NCBI GenBank assembly: GCA_025450555.1
Contig: JANWHF010000244.1
Coordinates: forward strand, 1 to 14,992
Direction of reading: 5' to 3'
Origin: Tepidisphaeraceae bacterium
Lineage (GTDB): Bacteria > Planctomycetota > Phycisphaerae > Tepidisphaerales > Tepidisphaeraceae
DNA: 14,992 bases
Positions 1 to 6,405 of this stretch are shown here, piece by piece. The position numbers and the translations under genes are program-made. The notes below the pieces were generated by a model. The model saw only the letters and a list, made by a program, of their open reading frames with translations. It had not been told where the DNA came from and made no database searches. Within the stretch, counting starts at the first letter, position 1, and each line of letters starts with the position of its first letter.

Positions 1-599
1 GTCGGGGCTGCCGCCTGAATAATGGAGTCGGCTGCCGTCGTTGCCTTTTGAAGCGCATCCCGTTTGATTCCGTTCTGATATTGCCCGAACCCCCAGCCCG
101 CAGCGCTCGACAGCGGTGTGCTCAGCGCTGCAAGAGCCGCTCCGGCAGGCTGACCCGCGGCCGTGGCCACGGTAGCAATAGCGCTCATGCCTTTGCCAAA
201 GGCAGACTGCACATCGGCTTCGGCGTCTGCCTTTTCCAACGCGTCAAGCGCGGCGGCATAATCCTTGATGCCGTTCACGAACGCTACCGATTTGGGGATG
301 ACGCTGCTATAGGAGATCTGTGAGAAGTCGGTAGCGCCTTTCTTCTTGAACACGAGAACACAATTCTTTGAATCCATGCCGCAGCTTTGGTCTTGCGCAC
401 CAATGCGCCCACTGCGCATCGCCTCTTTCTCGCGGATTTCCGTCAGCCCTGCCGCCGCAGCCGTGTCCAGCGCACCGATCGCCGTGGATGCATTATCGGA
501 TGCGGTGGCGAAGGCTGTGATCGGCTTTTGAAACTGGCTTGTGTCCGCGCAGGCGCCGAGGCTTAGCGAGACTGCAAGGCTCAGGATGATGCGACGCAT
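1..599 (-). CDS. Putative lipoprotein, C-terminus cut by left edge
   Basis: The frame is open from the ATG at 599 to the window edge (199 codons visible, no stop), so the C-terminus is missing. Residues 1-17 form a lipoprotein signal: MRRIILSLAVSLSL, then a lipobox LGAC with the acylated cysteine at position 17. The mature part is rich in alanine and small residues (for example TAAAAGLTEIREKE) and has two further cysteines in the segment DQSCGMDSKNC. It is therefore probably a membrane-anchored, mostly helical periplasmic protein. A GGAGAAG ribosome binding site lies just upstream. The gene begins 20 bases after the stop of the secreted HNH protein on the same strand, so the two are probably co-transcribed. 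I do not recognise the family. A partner or immunity role for the neighbouring nuclease is possible but unproven. Confidence 0.8.
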   Translation of the reverse strand, partial: MRRIILSLAVSLSLGACADTSQFQKPITAFATASDNASTAIGALDTAAAAGLTEIREKEAMRSGRIGAQDQSCGMDSKNCVLVFKKKGATDFSQISYSSVIPKSVAFVNGIKDYAAALDALEKADAEADVQSAFGKGMSAIATVATAAGQPAGAALAALSTPLSSAAGWGFGQYQNGIKRDALQKATTAADSIIQAAAP

Positions 600-619
600 G
601 GTGCTTCTCCGTTGAGCGT

Positions 620-1108
620 TCAGGGATTTCCGAAGTAGCGCTTGTAGGGAACCCGCCAATCGGTGCGGATTTCCTTGCGCGCTTCGGCCAGCGAAATATT
701 GCCGGCGCAGACTTCCTTGTGCAGACGATTTTCCACACGGTCTTTGCGGACCGCATTCCACGGTGTCGTGCCATAGGGCTCGGGCCAAAGATTTTTGACC
801 TCGTCGGCGCCGCCCAGTTCGCGCGAAATCAGATGATCGATCTCGCAGCGGCGGCCGCTTTTGTCGCGCACACATGCCGGATCGTTGTTGCCGGAGAGGC
901 CATAGGATTGAAACACCTGCGCCTTCATGGCCGTGGAGACATGGCGCGCGTCCGTGCCCCATTTGGTTTTGCAGATCGTGGCTTCGGACAAGCCCGCGCG
1001 GACGGCACCCGGGGTCAAAGCGGGATCGGGCAATATGAGGTCGCGGGCAAATGCGCTTCCCATTGCGAAGAGCATGATTGCGCCTGCGCAGGCCGCAAAG
1101 ATTCGCAT
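620..1108 (-). CDS. Secreted HNH-type nuclease family protein
   Basis: This 162-residue protein has a Sec signal peptide (hydrophobic residues 5-18, likely cleavage after AFA at 19-21). The mature part carries the signature of small HNH-type proteins: C88-E-I-D-H-L (D91, H92), then SRELGG, then N106-LWPEPY, then KDRVENRLH at 122-130. This fits a beta-beta-alpha-metal nuclease with D-H and N as active-site positions. The C-terminal part (VCAGNISLAEARKEIRTDW) matches the tail usually seen in this family as I recall it. Four cysteines (46, 79, 88, 134) could form periplasmic disulfides. The start at 1108 has a GGAG ribosome binding site seven bases upstream. It follows the phosphoesterase gene by 75 bases and precedes the lipoprotein gene by 20. 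Likely role: nucleic-acid cleavage outside the cytoplasm. The target is unknown. Confidence 0.8.
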   Translation of the reverse strand: MRIFAACAGAIMLFAMGSAFARDLILPDPALTPGAVRAGLSEATICKTKWGTDARHVSTAMKAQVFQSYGLSGNNDPACVRDKSGRRCEIDHLISRELGGADEVKNLWPEPYGTTPWNAVRKDRVENRLHKEVCAGNISLAEARKEIRTDWRVPYKRYFGNP

Positions 1109-1183
1109 AACTTCTCTCCAGACAGCTTCAACTATCTTGTGAAGAACCTGTTTCGACTGTGAATTGGATAGGTCATTGAATGC

Positions 1184-2827
1184 TTAGCTCTTCCGATTTT
1201 TTGCGAGCCAAGCTTGCGCATTCGCAAGACCTTCGCCGTCTTCTTTATGGAAATTCCGTCCGCTGATCAGAGCCAATGTCTGAAGCGATTGACGCCGCTG
1301 ATCCGGCGAAAGGTTGGGCGCTCTGATCCAGTCCTCCAGGCCTAAGGCCGCATAGCGCTTGGCGCGCATGATGAACTTCGCGGCCGCGTCTTTCGCCTGC
1401 ACAGTCTCCTGGTCGGACAGTTTGTCTGGCTCTGCCAACGATACCGGGAACCCCGTTGGCTCCCCGAGGGCCCATTCTAGAACAGTTTGAAATCCCGATT
1501 TGAGAGCTTCGGCAATACGCGCCAGCGCCGCCATATAGATGGGCACATTGCGGAAAGCTTCGCCTTCAAGATATCCCGCGAGCTTTTGAAGCGCAGCCTG
1601 ATGCGAGGTCACTGCTCCGAAGGCCTCTTCTTCCTTGTGGGGATCTGGCGGATTGAGATCGCCAGCGGAGAGCTCGATGCGCGAGAGCGGAACGATGCGC
1701 GGAGCAGGTTCCTTGAGGACGACGCCGATACTTGTCGCGTTCGCCGTGCGCCGACCCAACGGCCCCAGTTTCCATTTATCGGTCAGATAGCGCAACACGC
1801 TGGTATGATCGAATTGTGTGTGCTCTACGCCCGCGCTCACCCAAGGCGAAATAAGTAGCGCCGGAACTCGAACGCCCAGGCGGTCGAAGCTGTACTCCTT
1901 CGGATTTGCATCGTCAGGCGGCACCGCGGGCGGCGGCTCGACATGGTCGTAGAAGCCGCCATGCTCGTCATACATAACAATGAAAAGCGTTGAGTGCCAA
2001 AGCGCCTCGTTGGCGCGCAAGGCATTGTAGAGGTCGGCAATAAGTTTCTCCGCGCGCATGATGTCGTGCGGAGGATGGGCGTCGTTCTGGCCATACCCCA
2101 TGAACTGCGGTTCGATCAGGCAATATTGTGGAAAGTTGCTTTCTATACCGGCTGCATCCCGAAAAAACTGATCGATGTAGAAATAGCGCGCCACGTTGTG
2201 TGGCTGGCGCTGATGCGCGAACACGGTGGTTTGCGGAATGTCGTGGAAATAGACTTTCCAGTGAACCGCGGCGTCGTTCAGCCGGTCGAAAAGCGTATTC
2301 TGCGTCTGCTGGAAATATCCGGCAAGGTCGGCCTTGTGTGTGCCATCGTCCGGCATGTTGACGCGTCCATTGGAAGTGCCGCTCAGCGCAAAAAAGCGGT
2401 TCGGCCAAGTCGGTCCAGGCAGCGACGAAAACCAGCGGTCGCAGATCGCGAAATTGCGTGCGAGCGGGTGCAGCGCCGGCAGAAAATCGAGCGGATAATA
2501 TCCCATGATGTATCCGCGTGCGGTATCGGTGCTGTCGGGATAGGCCTCTGAGAAGTCGCGCACGAAGCCTGCATTGTGGTCTGCGAGCTGCTTTGCGACG
2601 TGATCGACCTCGTGATGCGGATCCCATTTGAGCATCTGCCGCTCGGTCATCGGCGTTTGCGCAAATACTGTGCCGCGGGCGTCGGCATTGCTGCGCGGAT
2701 TGTTGGGATCTACGCCGTCAAGCTGGGGGTAGACCGCCTGGAGACATCCCAGCATCTGGTCGAACGAGCGGTTCTCCAAGATGAGATGAACGACGTGACG
2801 GATTGGATCGCGCGCGGCACCGCTCAT
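1184..2827 (-). CDS. Phosphoesterase, phospholipase C / acid phosphatase family
   Basis: This 547-residue protein has the full motif set of the phosphoesterase family that includes non-haemolytic phospholipase C and AcpA-type acid phosphatases. ENRSFDQMLG is at 18-27, with the metal and nucleophile region of the family. DPHHEVDH is at 69-76, CDRWFSSLPGPTWPNRFF at 129-146, MYDEHGGFYDHV at 285-296, RLGVRVPALLISPWV at 316-330 and FDHTSVLRYLTDKW at 339-352. The predicted activity is hydrolysis of phosphate mono- or diesters, possibly phospholipid head groups. No signal peptide is visible: the catalytic ENRSFD motif starts 17 residues from the N-terminus. Residues about 400-547 form a helical C-terminal extension that I cannot assign. 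The start at 2827 has a GGGGAGG ribosome binding site about 12 bases upstream. Two exported proteins follow on the same strand. Substrate is not decidable from sequence. Confidence 0.9.
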   Translation of the reverse strand: MSGAARDPIRHVVHLILENRSFDQMLGCLQAVYPQLDGVDPNNPRSNADARGTVFAQTPMTERQMLKWDPHHEVDHVAKQLADHNAGFVRDFSEAYPDSTDTARGYIMGYYPLDFLPALHPLARNFAICDRWFSSLPGPTWPNRFFALSGTSNGRVNMPDDGTHKADLAGYFQQTQNTLFDRLNDAAVHWKVYFHDIPQTTVFAHQRQPHNVARYFYIDQFFRDAAGIESNFPQYCLIEPQFMGYGQNDAHPPHDIMRAEKLIADLYNALRANEALWHSTLFIVMYDEHGGFYDHVEPPPAVPPDDANPKEYSFDRLGVRVPALLISPWVSAGVEHTQFDHTSVLRYLTDKWKLGPLGRRTANATSIGVVLKEPAPRIVPLSRIELSAGDLNPPDPHKEEEAFGAVTSHQAALQKLAGYLEGEAFRNVPIYMAALARIAEALKSGFQTVLEWALGEPTGFPVSLAEPDKLSDQETVQAKDAAAKFIMRAKRYAALGLEDWIRAPNLSPDQRRQSLQTLALISGRNFHKEDGEGLANAQAWLAKNRKS

Positions 2828-3379
2828 GGACTATGTCTCGCCTCCCCATGGGTGAGAACCCTATTCCTTCCCAACCTCGCCGATCACCGGCCGCCAAATT
2901 CAACCCACAGAAGTTTATTCTGTACACAGTCAAGAATTCTGCGACGAAGTAGAGAGGATAGTCGATAGCGCCAATATATTGCGCCAGTGCAAGGATTTGC
3001 AATCCAATCTCTTGCAAAATCGCAGTCATATTAAGCGGTCTTTTAGAACGTCTCAAGACGCTGTAGAGTTCGGTCTGCCATGTCTCTCTGACGAGACCAG
3101 GCCGGGGCGTTTCTTCTCGAGTGAATAGCAGAGCGAGCCGGACTCCGTCCGGCGGCTCGAATGTTTGCGCACGGCGCGGTGCCAGAGCGGCCGCGCAATG
3201 GGGAGACAGCTGTTGGGCGCTTGGCATTTCATCGACGACGGCAGTGCTGAGCCTTGTCGGCCCGATGGATGGTGCCCACTCGAAAATCCCTCTGGTCTTG
3301 CAAAATTCCGGCGAGAGCATCGCAACGCACGCACGGAAATATGCAAAGGCGATCAGGTCACTGCTTGAGGGGGATGGCG
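2828..3379. other. Divergent intergenic region, no confident gene
   Basis: This 552-base gap separates the phosphoesterase gene (leftward) from the membrane-protein gene (rightward), so it must hold both promoters. A perfect 15-base inverted repeat, CAGAA-gttta-TTCTG, lies at 2908-2922. A TTGACT box (minus strand, 2933-2928) sits next to it, but I could not find a well-spaced -10 element. The left half is AT-rich (about 2890-3050). A minus-strand frame beginning with ATG at 3386 stays open through the whole gap to 2718 with mixed codon usage. It has no ribosome binding site, overlaps both neighbouring genes and resembles nothing I know, so it is not called as a gene. Confidence 0.5.
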
Positions 3380-4363
3380 ATGACATCGGTTTCGGATATT
3401 GCTGAAAACAAACCAGATAGCGCCGGGGCAACCATCGTCTCGGTGTATGCCAAGCGACCACCCATCTACGCGGTATATCAGACGCAGGATCGGCTCCTGG
3501 TCCAGTTCTCGGATGATCCCAGCGTGGAGGCGACACAACGCTCGGTGCTTGCCAAGCTCAATCCCTTGCGCAACGACATCAACGGTCTCATCGATGGCTG
3601 GCACAAGCGCTGGAGCAAGAACTTGCGCGCCCGGGCCAAGCGATACGAGAGGCGGGTCGCGGACGCTCTGATCGAGGCGCTGGAAGATGATAGTGACGGT
3701 GCGCGTGCCCTGCTCCAGGAAACCAAGGATCAGATCGTGGGAGAGCGAACCTCTTGGGCGCGGTTTTTATATTTGATCATCGCCTCCGGCGTGTGCGTGT
3801 TGTCGATCGCTTTGCTCGCGCCGGTCACGCCCGATGCCGCAGCCATCAAGCCGCCCACACCCGCCGCTCTCTTGCTCCTGGGAGCGGCCTCGGGCGCGGT
3901 TGGCGCCTTTTTCTCGATCGCTATCGCGATTCACTCAAGAACCATCCTCACTGACCTCTATTTCTGGAATAACTCCGCCGACGCCGTGCTCAGAATCGTC
4001 ATTGGCGAAATTGCCGGTGCGCTTTTGATTGCACTGCTCCTATCAAAGGCCGTGACCCTCAGCCTCGGCGCAGGATCCATCGCAGCGGATGGCAAAAGCT
4101 GGCTCCCGCTCGTCCTGGCGGGATTTGTTGCGGGATTTTCGGAGCGGCTAATACCGGATCTTCTCAACAAGGCGGCCGCTGCCGGAACGCCTGCCACCGC
4201 AGCCTCGTCTTCGCCGCGTTCTGGAAAGCCGGATGACTCCGCGCAGGCATCGGCCAGTCAACCGATCAGCGCGGATGCGACAGAGGACACTTGTCTTTCG
4301 GCAACCGGGATCGGTTCAGACGAGGCAACCCATGATGCCGATCTGCCCAAGCCCACGTCCTAA
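3380..4363 (+). CDS. Four-helix integral membrane protein
   Basis: This 327-residue protein has a soluble N-terminal domain of about 125 residues. That domain includes a charged helical stretch (WHKRWSKNLRARAKRYERRV, about 74-93). Four hydrophobic segments follow at about 127-149, 160-185, 202-227 and 243-262. The last contains AGFVAGFSERLIPDLL, a motif I have seen at the end of other uncharacterised bacterial membrane proteins. The C-terminal 60 residues are Ala/Ser/Pro-rich and probably disordered. The frame is open further upstream, but the GAGGGGG ribosome binding site at 3367-3373 is well spaced (six bases) for the ATG at 3380; the ATG at 3374 is too close. It is the first gene of a plus-strand cluster, ending 43 bases before the amidase. 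Function unknown. Two helices would be usual for a small holin, and the large soluble domain argues against one. Confidence 0.85.
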   Translation: MTSVSDIAENKPDSAGATIVSVYAKRPPIYAVYQTQDRLLVQFSDDPSVEATQRSVLAKLNPLRNDINGLIDGWHKRWSKNLRARAKRYERRVADALIEALEDDSDGARALLQETKDQIVGERTSWARFLYLIIASGVCVLSIALLAPVTPDAAAIKPPTPAALLLLGAASGAVGAFFSIAIAIHSRTILTDLYFWNNSADAVLRIVIGEIAGALLIALLLSKAVTLSLGAGSIAADGKSWLPLVLAGFVAGFSERLIPDLLNKAAAAGTPATAASSSPRSGKPDDSAQASASQPISADATEDTCLSATGIGSDEATHDADLPKPTS

Positions 4364-4406
4364 GACGCACAAGCGTAGCGATGACCATGCCGGTCAAGGG
4401 GGGGAG

Positions 4407-4988
4407 ATGACGTATTCACTGACGTGGCTTGCCGATGTGTTGCGCAATGCCAAGCTAAACGTCGCAGAGCAGCCTGGATGGCGAAACCGCGGGCGCGGCG
4501 ATGTCGGAAAGATCCTCGGCGTCATGTGTCATCACACCGCCGGGCCTCCGAAAGGAAACATGCCGTGCCTGAACGTGGTCACCAATGGCCGTACCGGCGC
4601 GGATGCCCTTGCCGGTCCTCTCTCGCAACTCTGTCTGGGCCGAGACGGCACCTTCTATGTCGTGGCCGCCGGGCGCGCGAACCATGCCGGCGCGGGCGTC
4701 TGGCAGGAAATACAGACCGGCAATTCCAGCTTCATCGGTATTGAAGCGGAAAATACTGGGCTGGCGGATGATTCTTGGCCGGACGTCCAGATGGATGCCT
4801 ACCGCCGTGGCGTCGCGGCGATCTTGAAGAAGATCGGTGCGAGCGCGGAGATGTGCTGCGGACACAAGGAATATGCCCTCCCGCCAGGCCGCAAAGACGA
4901 TCCAAGCTTCGACATGAATGCGTTTCGAAAAGCTGTCGCCGCTATCATGGCCGGAACCGAGAATGAGGTCGGAAAAGATGGTTCGTGA
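4407..4988 (+). CDS. N-acetylmuramoyl-L-alanine amidase, endolysin-like
   Basis: This 193-residue protein has the amidase_2 / peptidoglycan-recognition fold signatures. GVMCHHTAG is at 38-46, with H42 the likely first zinc ligand. RANHAGAG is at 90-97. FIGIEAENTG is at 109-118. CGHKEYALPPGRKDDPSFDM is at 151-170, where H153 is the second ligand, D165 the probable third and K163 a likely catalytic residue. The last block is very like phage and mycobacteriophage endolysins. The enzyme would cut the bond between N-acetylmuramic acid and L-alanine in peptidoglycan. No signal peptide is visible, as in many phage endolysins. The ATG at 4407 follows a long AAGGGGGGGAG ribosome binding site; an upstream extension in the same frame has no such support. 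It sits between the membrane protein and two unrecognised genes in one direction. It could be phage-derived lysis, conjugation-related wall opening or an antibacterial toxin. Confidence 0.9.
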   Translation: MTYSLTWLADVLRNAKLNVAEQPGWRNRGRGDVGKILGVMCHHTAGPPKGNMPCLNVVTNGRTGADALAGPLSQLCLGRDGTFYVVAAGRANHAGAGVWQEIQTGNSSFIGIEAENTGLADDSWPDVQMDAYRRGVAAILKKIGASAEMCCGHKEYALPPGRKDDPSFDMNAFRKAVAAIMAGTENEVGKDGS

Positions 4989-5148
4989 ATATACAGATCG
5001 GGCAGCTATAGAAAGCGAAGGTTCTGGATGGCCGACACATTCTATTTTGTCCAAAGCGATTCGCCCCAATGGTCCAAATATATTCCGTGGAAAGGTGTTA
5101 TCTTATAACTCCGTCACATGGGGAGTGCCGGTTGGAATTCCCACGTAA
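4978..5148 (+). CDS. Small protein of 56 residues, unknown
   Basis: The ATG at 4978 lies inside the last codons of the amidase gene (11-base overlap). The frame runs to TAA at 5146-5148, 15 bases before the next gene, so it fills exactly what would otherwise be a 175-base gap. GAGG, nine bases upstream of the ATG, can serve as a ribosome binding site, and the overlap suggests translational coupling. The product starts MVREYTDRAAIESEG and ends VTWGVPVGIPT. It has no membrane segment and no cysteine. Base composition is more AT-rich than the amidase and resembles the start of the following gene. I do not recognise it. The support is position and spacing rather than homology, so a chance frame remains possible. 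Confidence 0.5.
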   Translation: MVREYTDRAAIESEGSGWPTHSILSKAIRPNGPNIFRGKVLSYNSVTWGVPVGIPT

Positions 5149-5163
5149 CAAGAACGGTGCTTC

Positions 5164-6180
5164 ATGTCCGGTCCAGAAATTATGCAAGAAGCGTTACCGC
5201 CGAAAACCCTCGAATATCAGACTGCCGGTGAAAGCGTTTCTGCAGAAATTCCGATAAAAAATGGATTGTCTATTGCGGAGCGCTGGCCTGGAATGGCGGA
5301 AGGACCCGATGGTCGAACGCCAGGTTTTTTGGAAATATTGAGGGCGCTTGGGGAAGAACCGGCGCTATTTGAAATATTTCAGCGCGCCGGAAGATTGGGA
5401 CGTCGTGATGCCGTCCAATTCCTGGCGGAGAGTGGAATTGGCTATGACATCGTTCGGCCTGAAGCGGGCGAGAGCTCGACGTATCCCCAGATGTTCGGAC
5501 CTGACTGGCTTGTAAAGCTCATCAACTATGCGTGCGGTTTTACCGATACGAACCGAGGCACCGAGGCCGCTTATATTCCCGTCACCCAGATACATCGCCC
5601 GGATCTGGCTGGTTGTTCGGTAGAGTTCAAAATCGACACGGCTCGCAGCAGAAGTGGCGCCTTCAAAATCTCAGCGCTCGGGTTTTCCGGCGGAGGTGGG
5701 TTCAGCAAGACGATCCAGAATGTCAGCTCCATTTCGACCGACGACGCTCCGCTCGAATTGCAAGTCAAAGCGGCCTTGAAAATCACCACGTATGAAAACA
5801 GTTTCGGCGAGAAGATCGTGTCTGTTTCCGTCGACGAAATCTACGATGATACGCGATATGTCGAGATCGCACCTGTCCTCCCAACGGTCGGCATGAATGA
5901 ACTTCTTCTGCATCGCATGGCTCGGGCAGTCTCCGCGCCCGCCAGCGCTAAGAACTTTACAGAAGGGGAGACCATCAAGTTCGGCAGTACACATCAATTT
6001 TCCCGGGGGTTCGATTTGGAACTGCCGTTTCTGGAAAAAATGTCGATATCTCTTCTGGCAAAGAGCGAGGTCATTACAAGCGTTGAACACATTTATTCCC
6101 TGGTGCCGGGCTATCGCTATGCCTTCTGGCCCGTACAGACCGCGTCCCACATTGTCGTCGCGCTTTATGAGAAGCTCTGA
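5164..6180 (+). CDS. Unrecognised 338-residue protein
   Basis: I do not recognise this protein. The N-terminal 100 residues look helical (for example TPGFLEILRALGEEPALFEI at 52-71). The rest alternates short hydrophobic and polar runs typical of beta structure. A glycine-rich turn, GFSGGGGFSK, is at 173-182, followed by strands such as LELQVKAALKITTYE and EKIVSVSVDEIYDDTRYVEI. There is no signal peptide and no clear membrane helix. The start is uncertain: ATG 5164 has only a weak ribosome binding site, and ATG 5182 is an alternative. It follows the 56-residue gene by 15 bases and is the last gene of the amidase cluster. The open reading frame is long and uninterrupted with ordinary codon use, so the gene itself is well supported. 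A beta-rich surface-binding or pore-type protein would fit the shape, but that is speculation. Confidence 0.75.
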   Translation: MSGPEIMQEALPPKTLEYQTAGESVSAEIPIKNGLSIAERWPGMAEGPDGRTPGFLEILRALGEEPALFEIFQRAGRLGRRDAVQFLAESGIGYDIVRPEAGESSTYPQMFGPDWLVKLINYACGFTDTNRGTEAAYIPVTQIHRPDLAGCSVEFKIDTARSRSGAFKISALGFSGGGGFSKTIQNVSSISTDDAPLELQVKAALKITTYENSFGEKIVSVSVDEIYDDTRYVEIAPVLPTVGMNELLLHRMARAVSAPASAKNFTEGETIKFGSTHQFSRGFDLELPFLEKMSISLLAKSEVITSVEHIYSLVPGYRYAFWPVQTASHIVVALYEKL

Positions 6181-6370
6181 GCTTTCGATATGGTGACGGC
6201 GCGGCGCTCGCGGGGCGAAAGCCTCTTGCGGCCGATGGTGTAACGGGCAGGCGGGGATTTCGCCTAGGTGGCCATGCTCGCGCGATACCACAGGCGTCCG
6301 GTCCGGCGAAACCTTGCCCATCGCAAAGCCGTGGCGGCAGGCATTGGCTTTCACCGAAGCCCGCATGATC
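6181..6370. other. Convergent spacer, no gene seen
   Basis: This spacer lies between the end of the 338-residue gene and the parB terminator. It begins with GCTTTCG, which is repeated inverted as CGAAAGC at 6216-6222 around a GC-rich centre. That could stop plus-strand transcripts, although no T-run follows. No coding frame here has a ribosome binding site or plausible product. Confidence 0.4.
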
Positions 6371-6400
6371 AAGAAGAAGGGACCGGCCATGGCCGGTCCC
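6371..6400 (-). terminator. Rho-independent terminator of the parB-like gene
   Basis: A perfect 22-base palindrome at 6379-6400 (GGGACCGGCC, AT, GGCCGGTCCC) begins five bases past the parB-like stop codon. On the minus strand it is followed by TTCTTCTT (6378-6371). The long GC-rich stem with a pyrimidine tail is a good intrinsic terminator. The tail is interrupted by C, so efficiency may be partial. It also separates this operon from the convergent amidase cluster. Confidence 0.75.
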
Positions 6401-6405
6401 GAGAG

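Noticed and set aside
3121..3405. Plus-strand frame ending inside the membrane-protein gene, with a plausible-looking C-terminus
   Set aside because: It has only a GTG start without a ribosome binding site and a 26-base overlap with the next gene; the composition is equally explained by the opposite frame.
5097..5109. GTTAT-ctt-ATAAC inverted repeat with a TATAAC box upstream of the 338-residue gene
   Set aside because: No usable -35 box is at the right distance, and it falls within the probable 56-residue gene; too short to call an operator.
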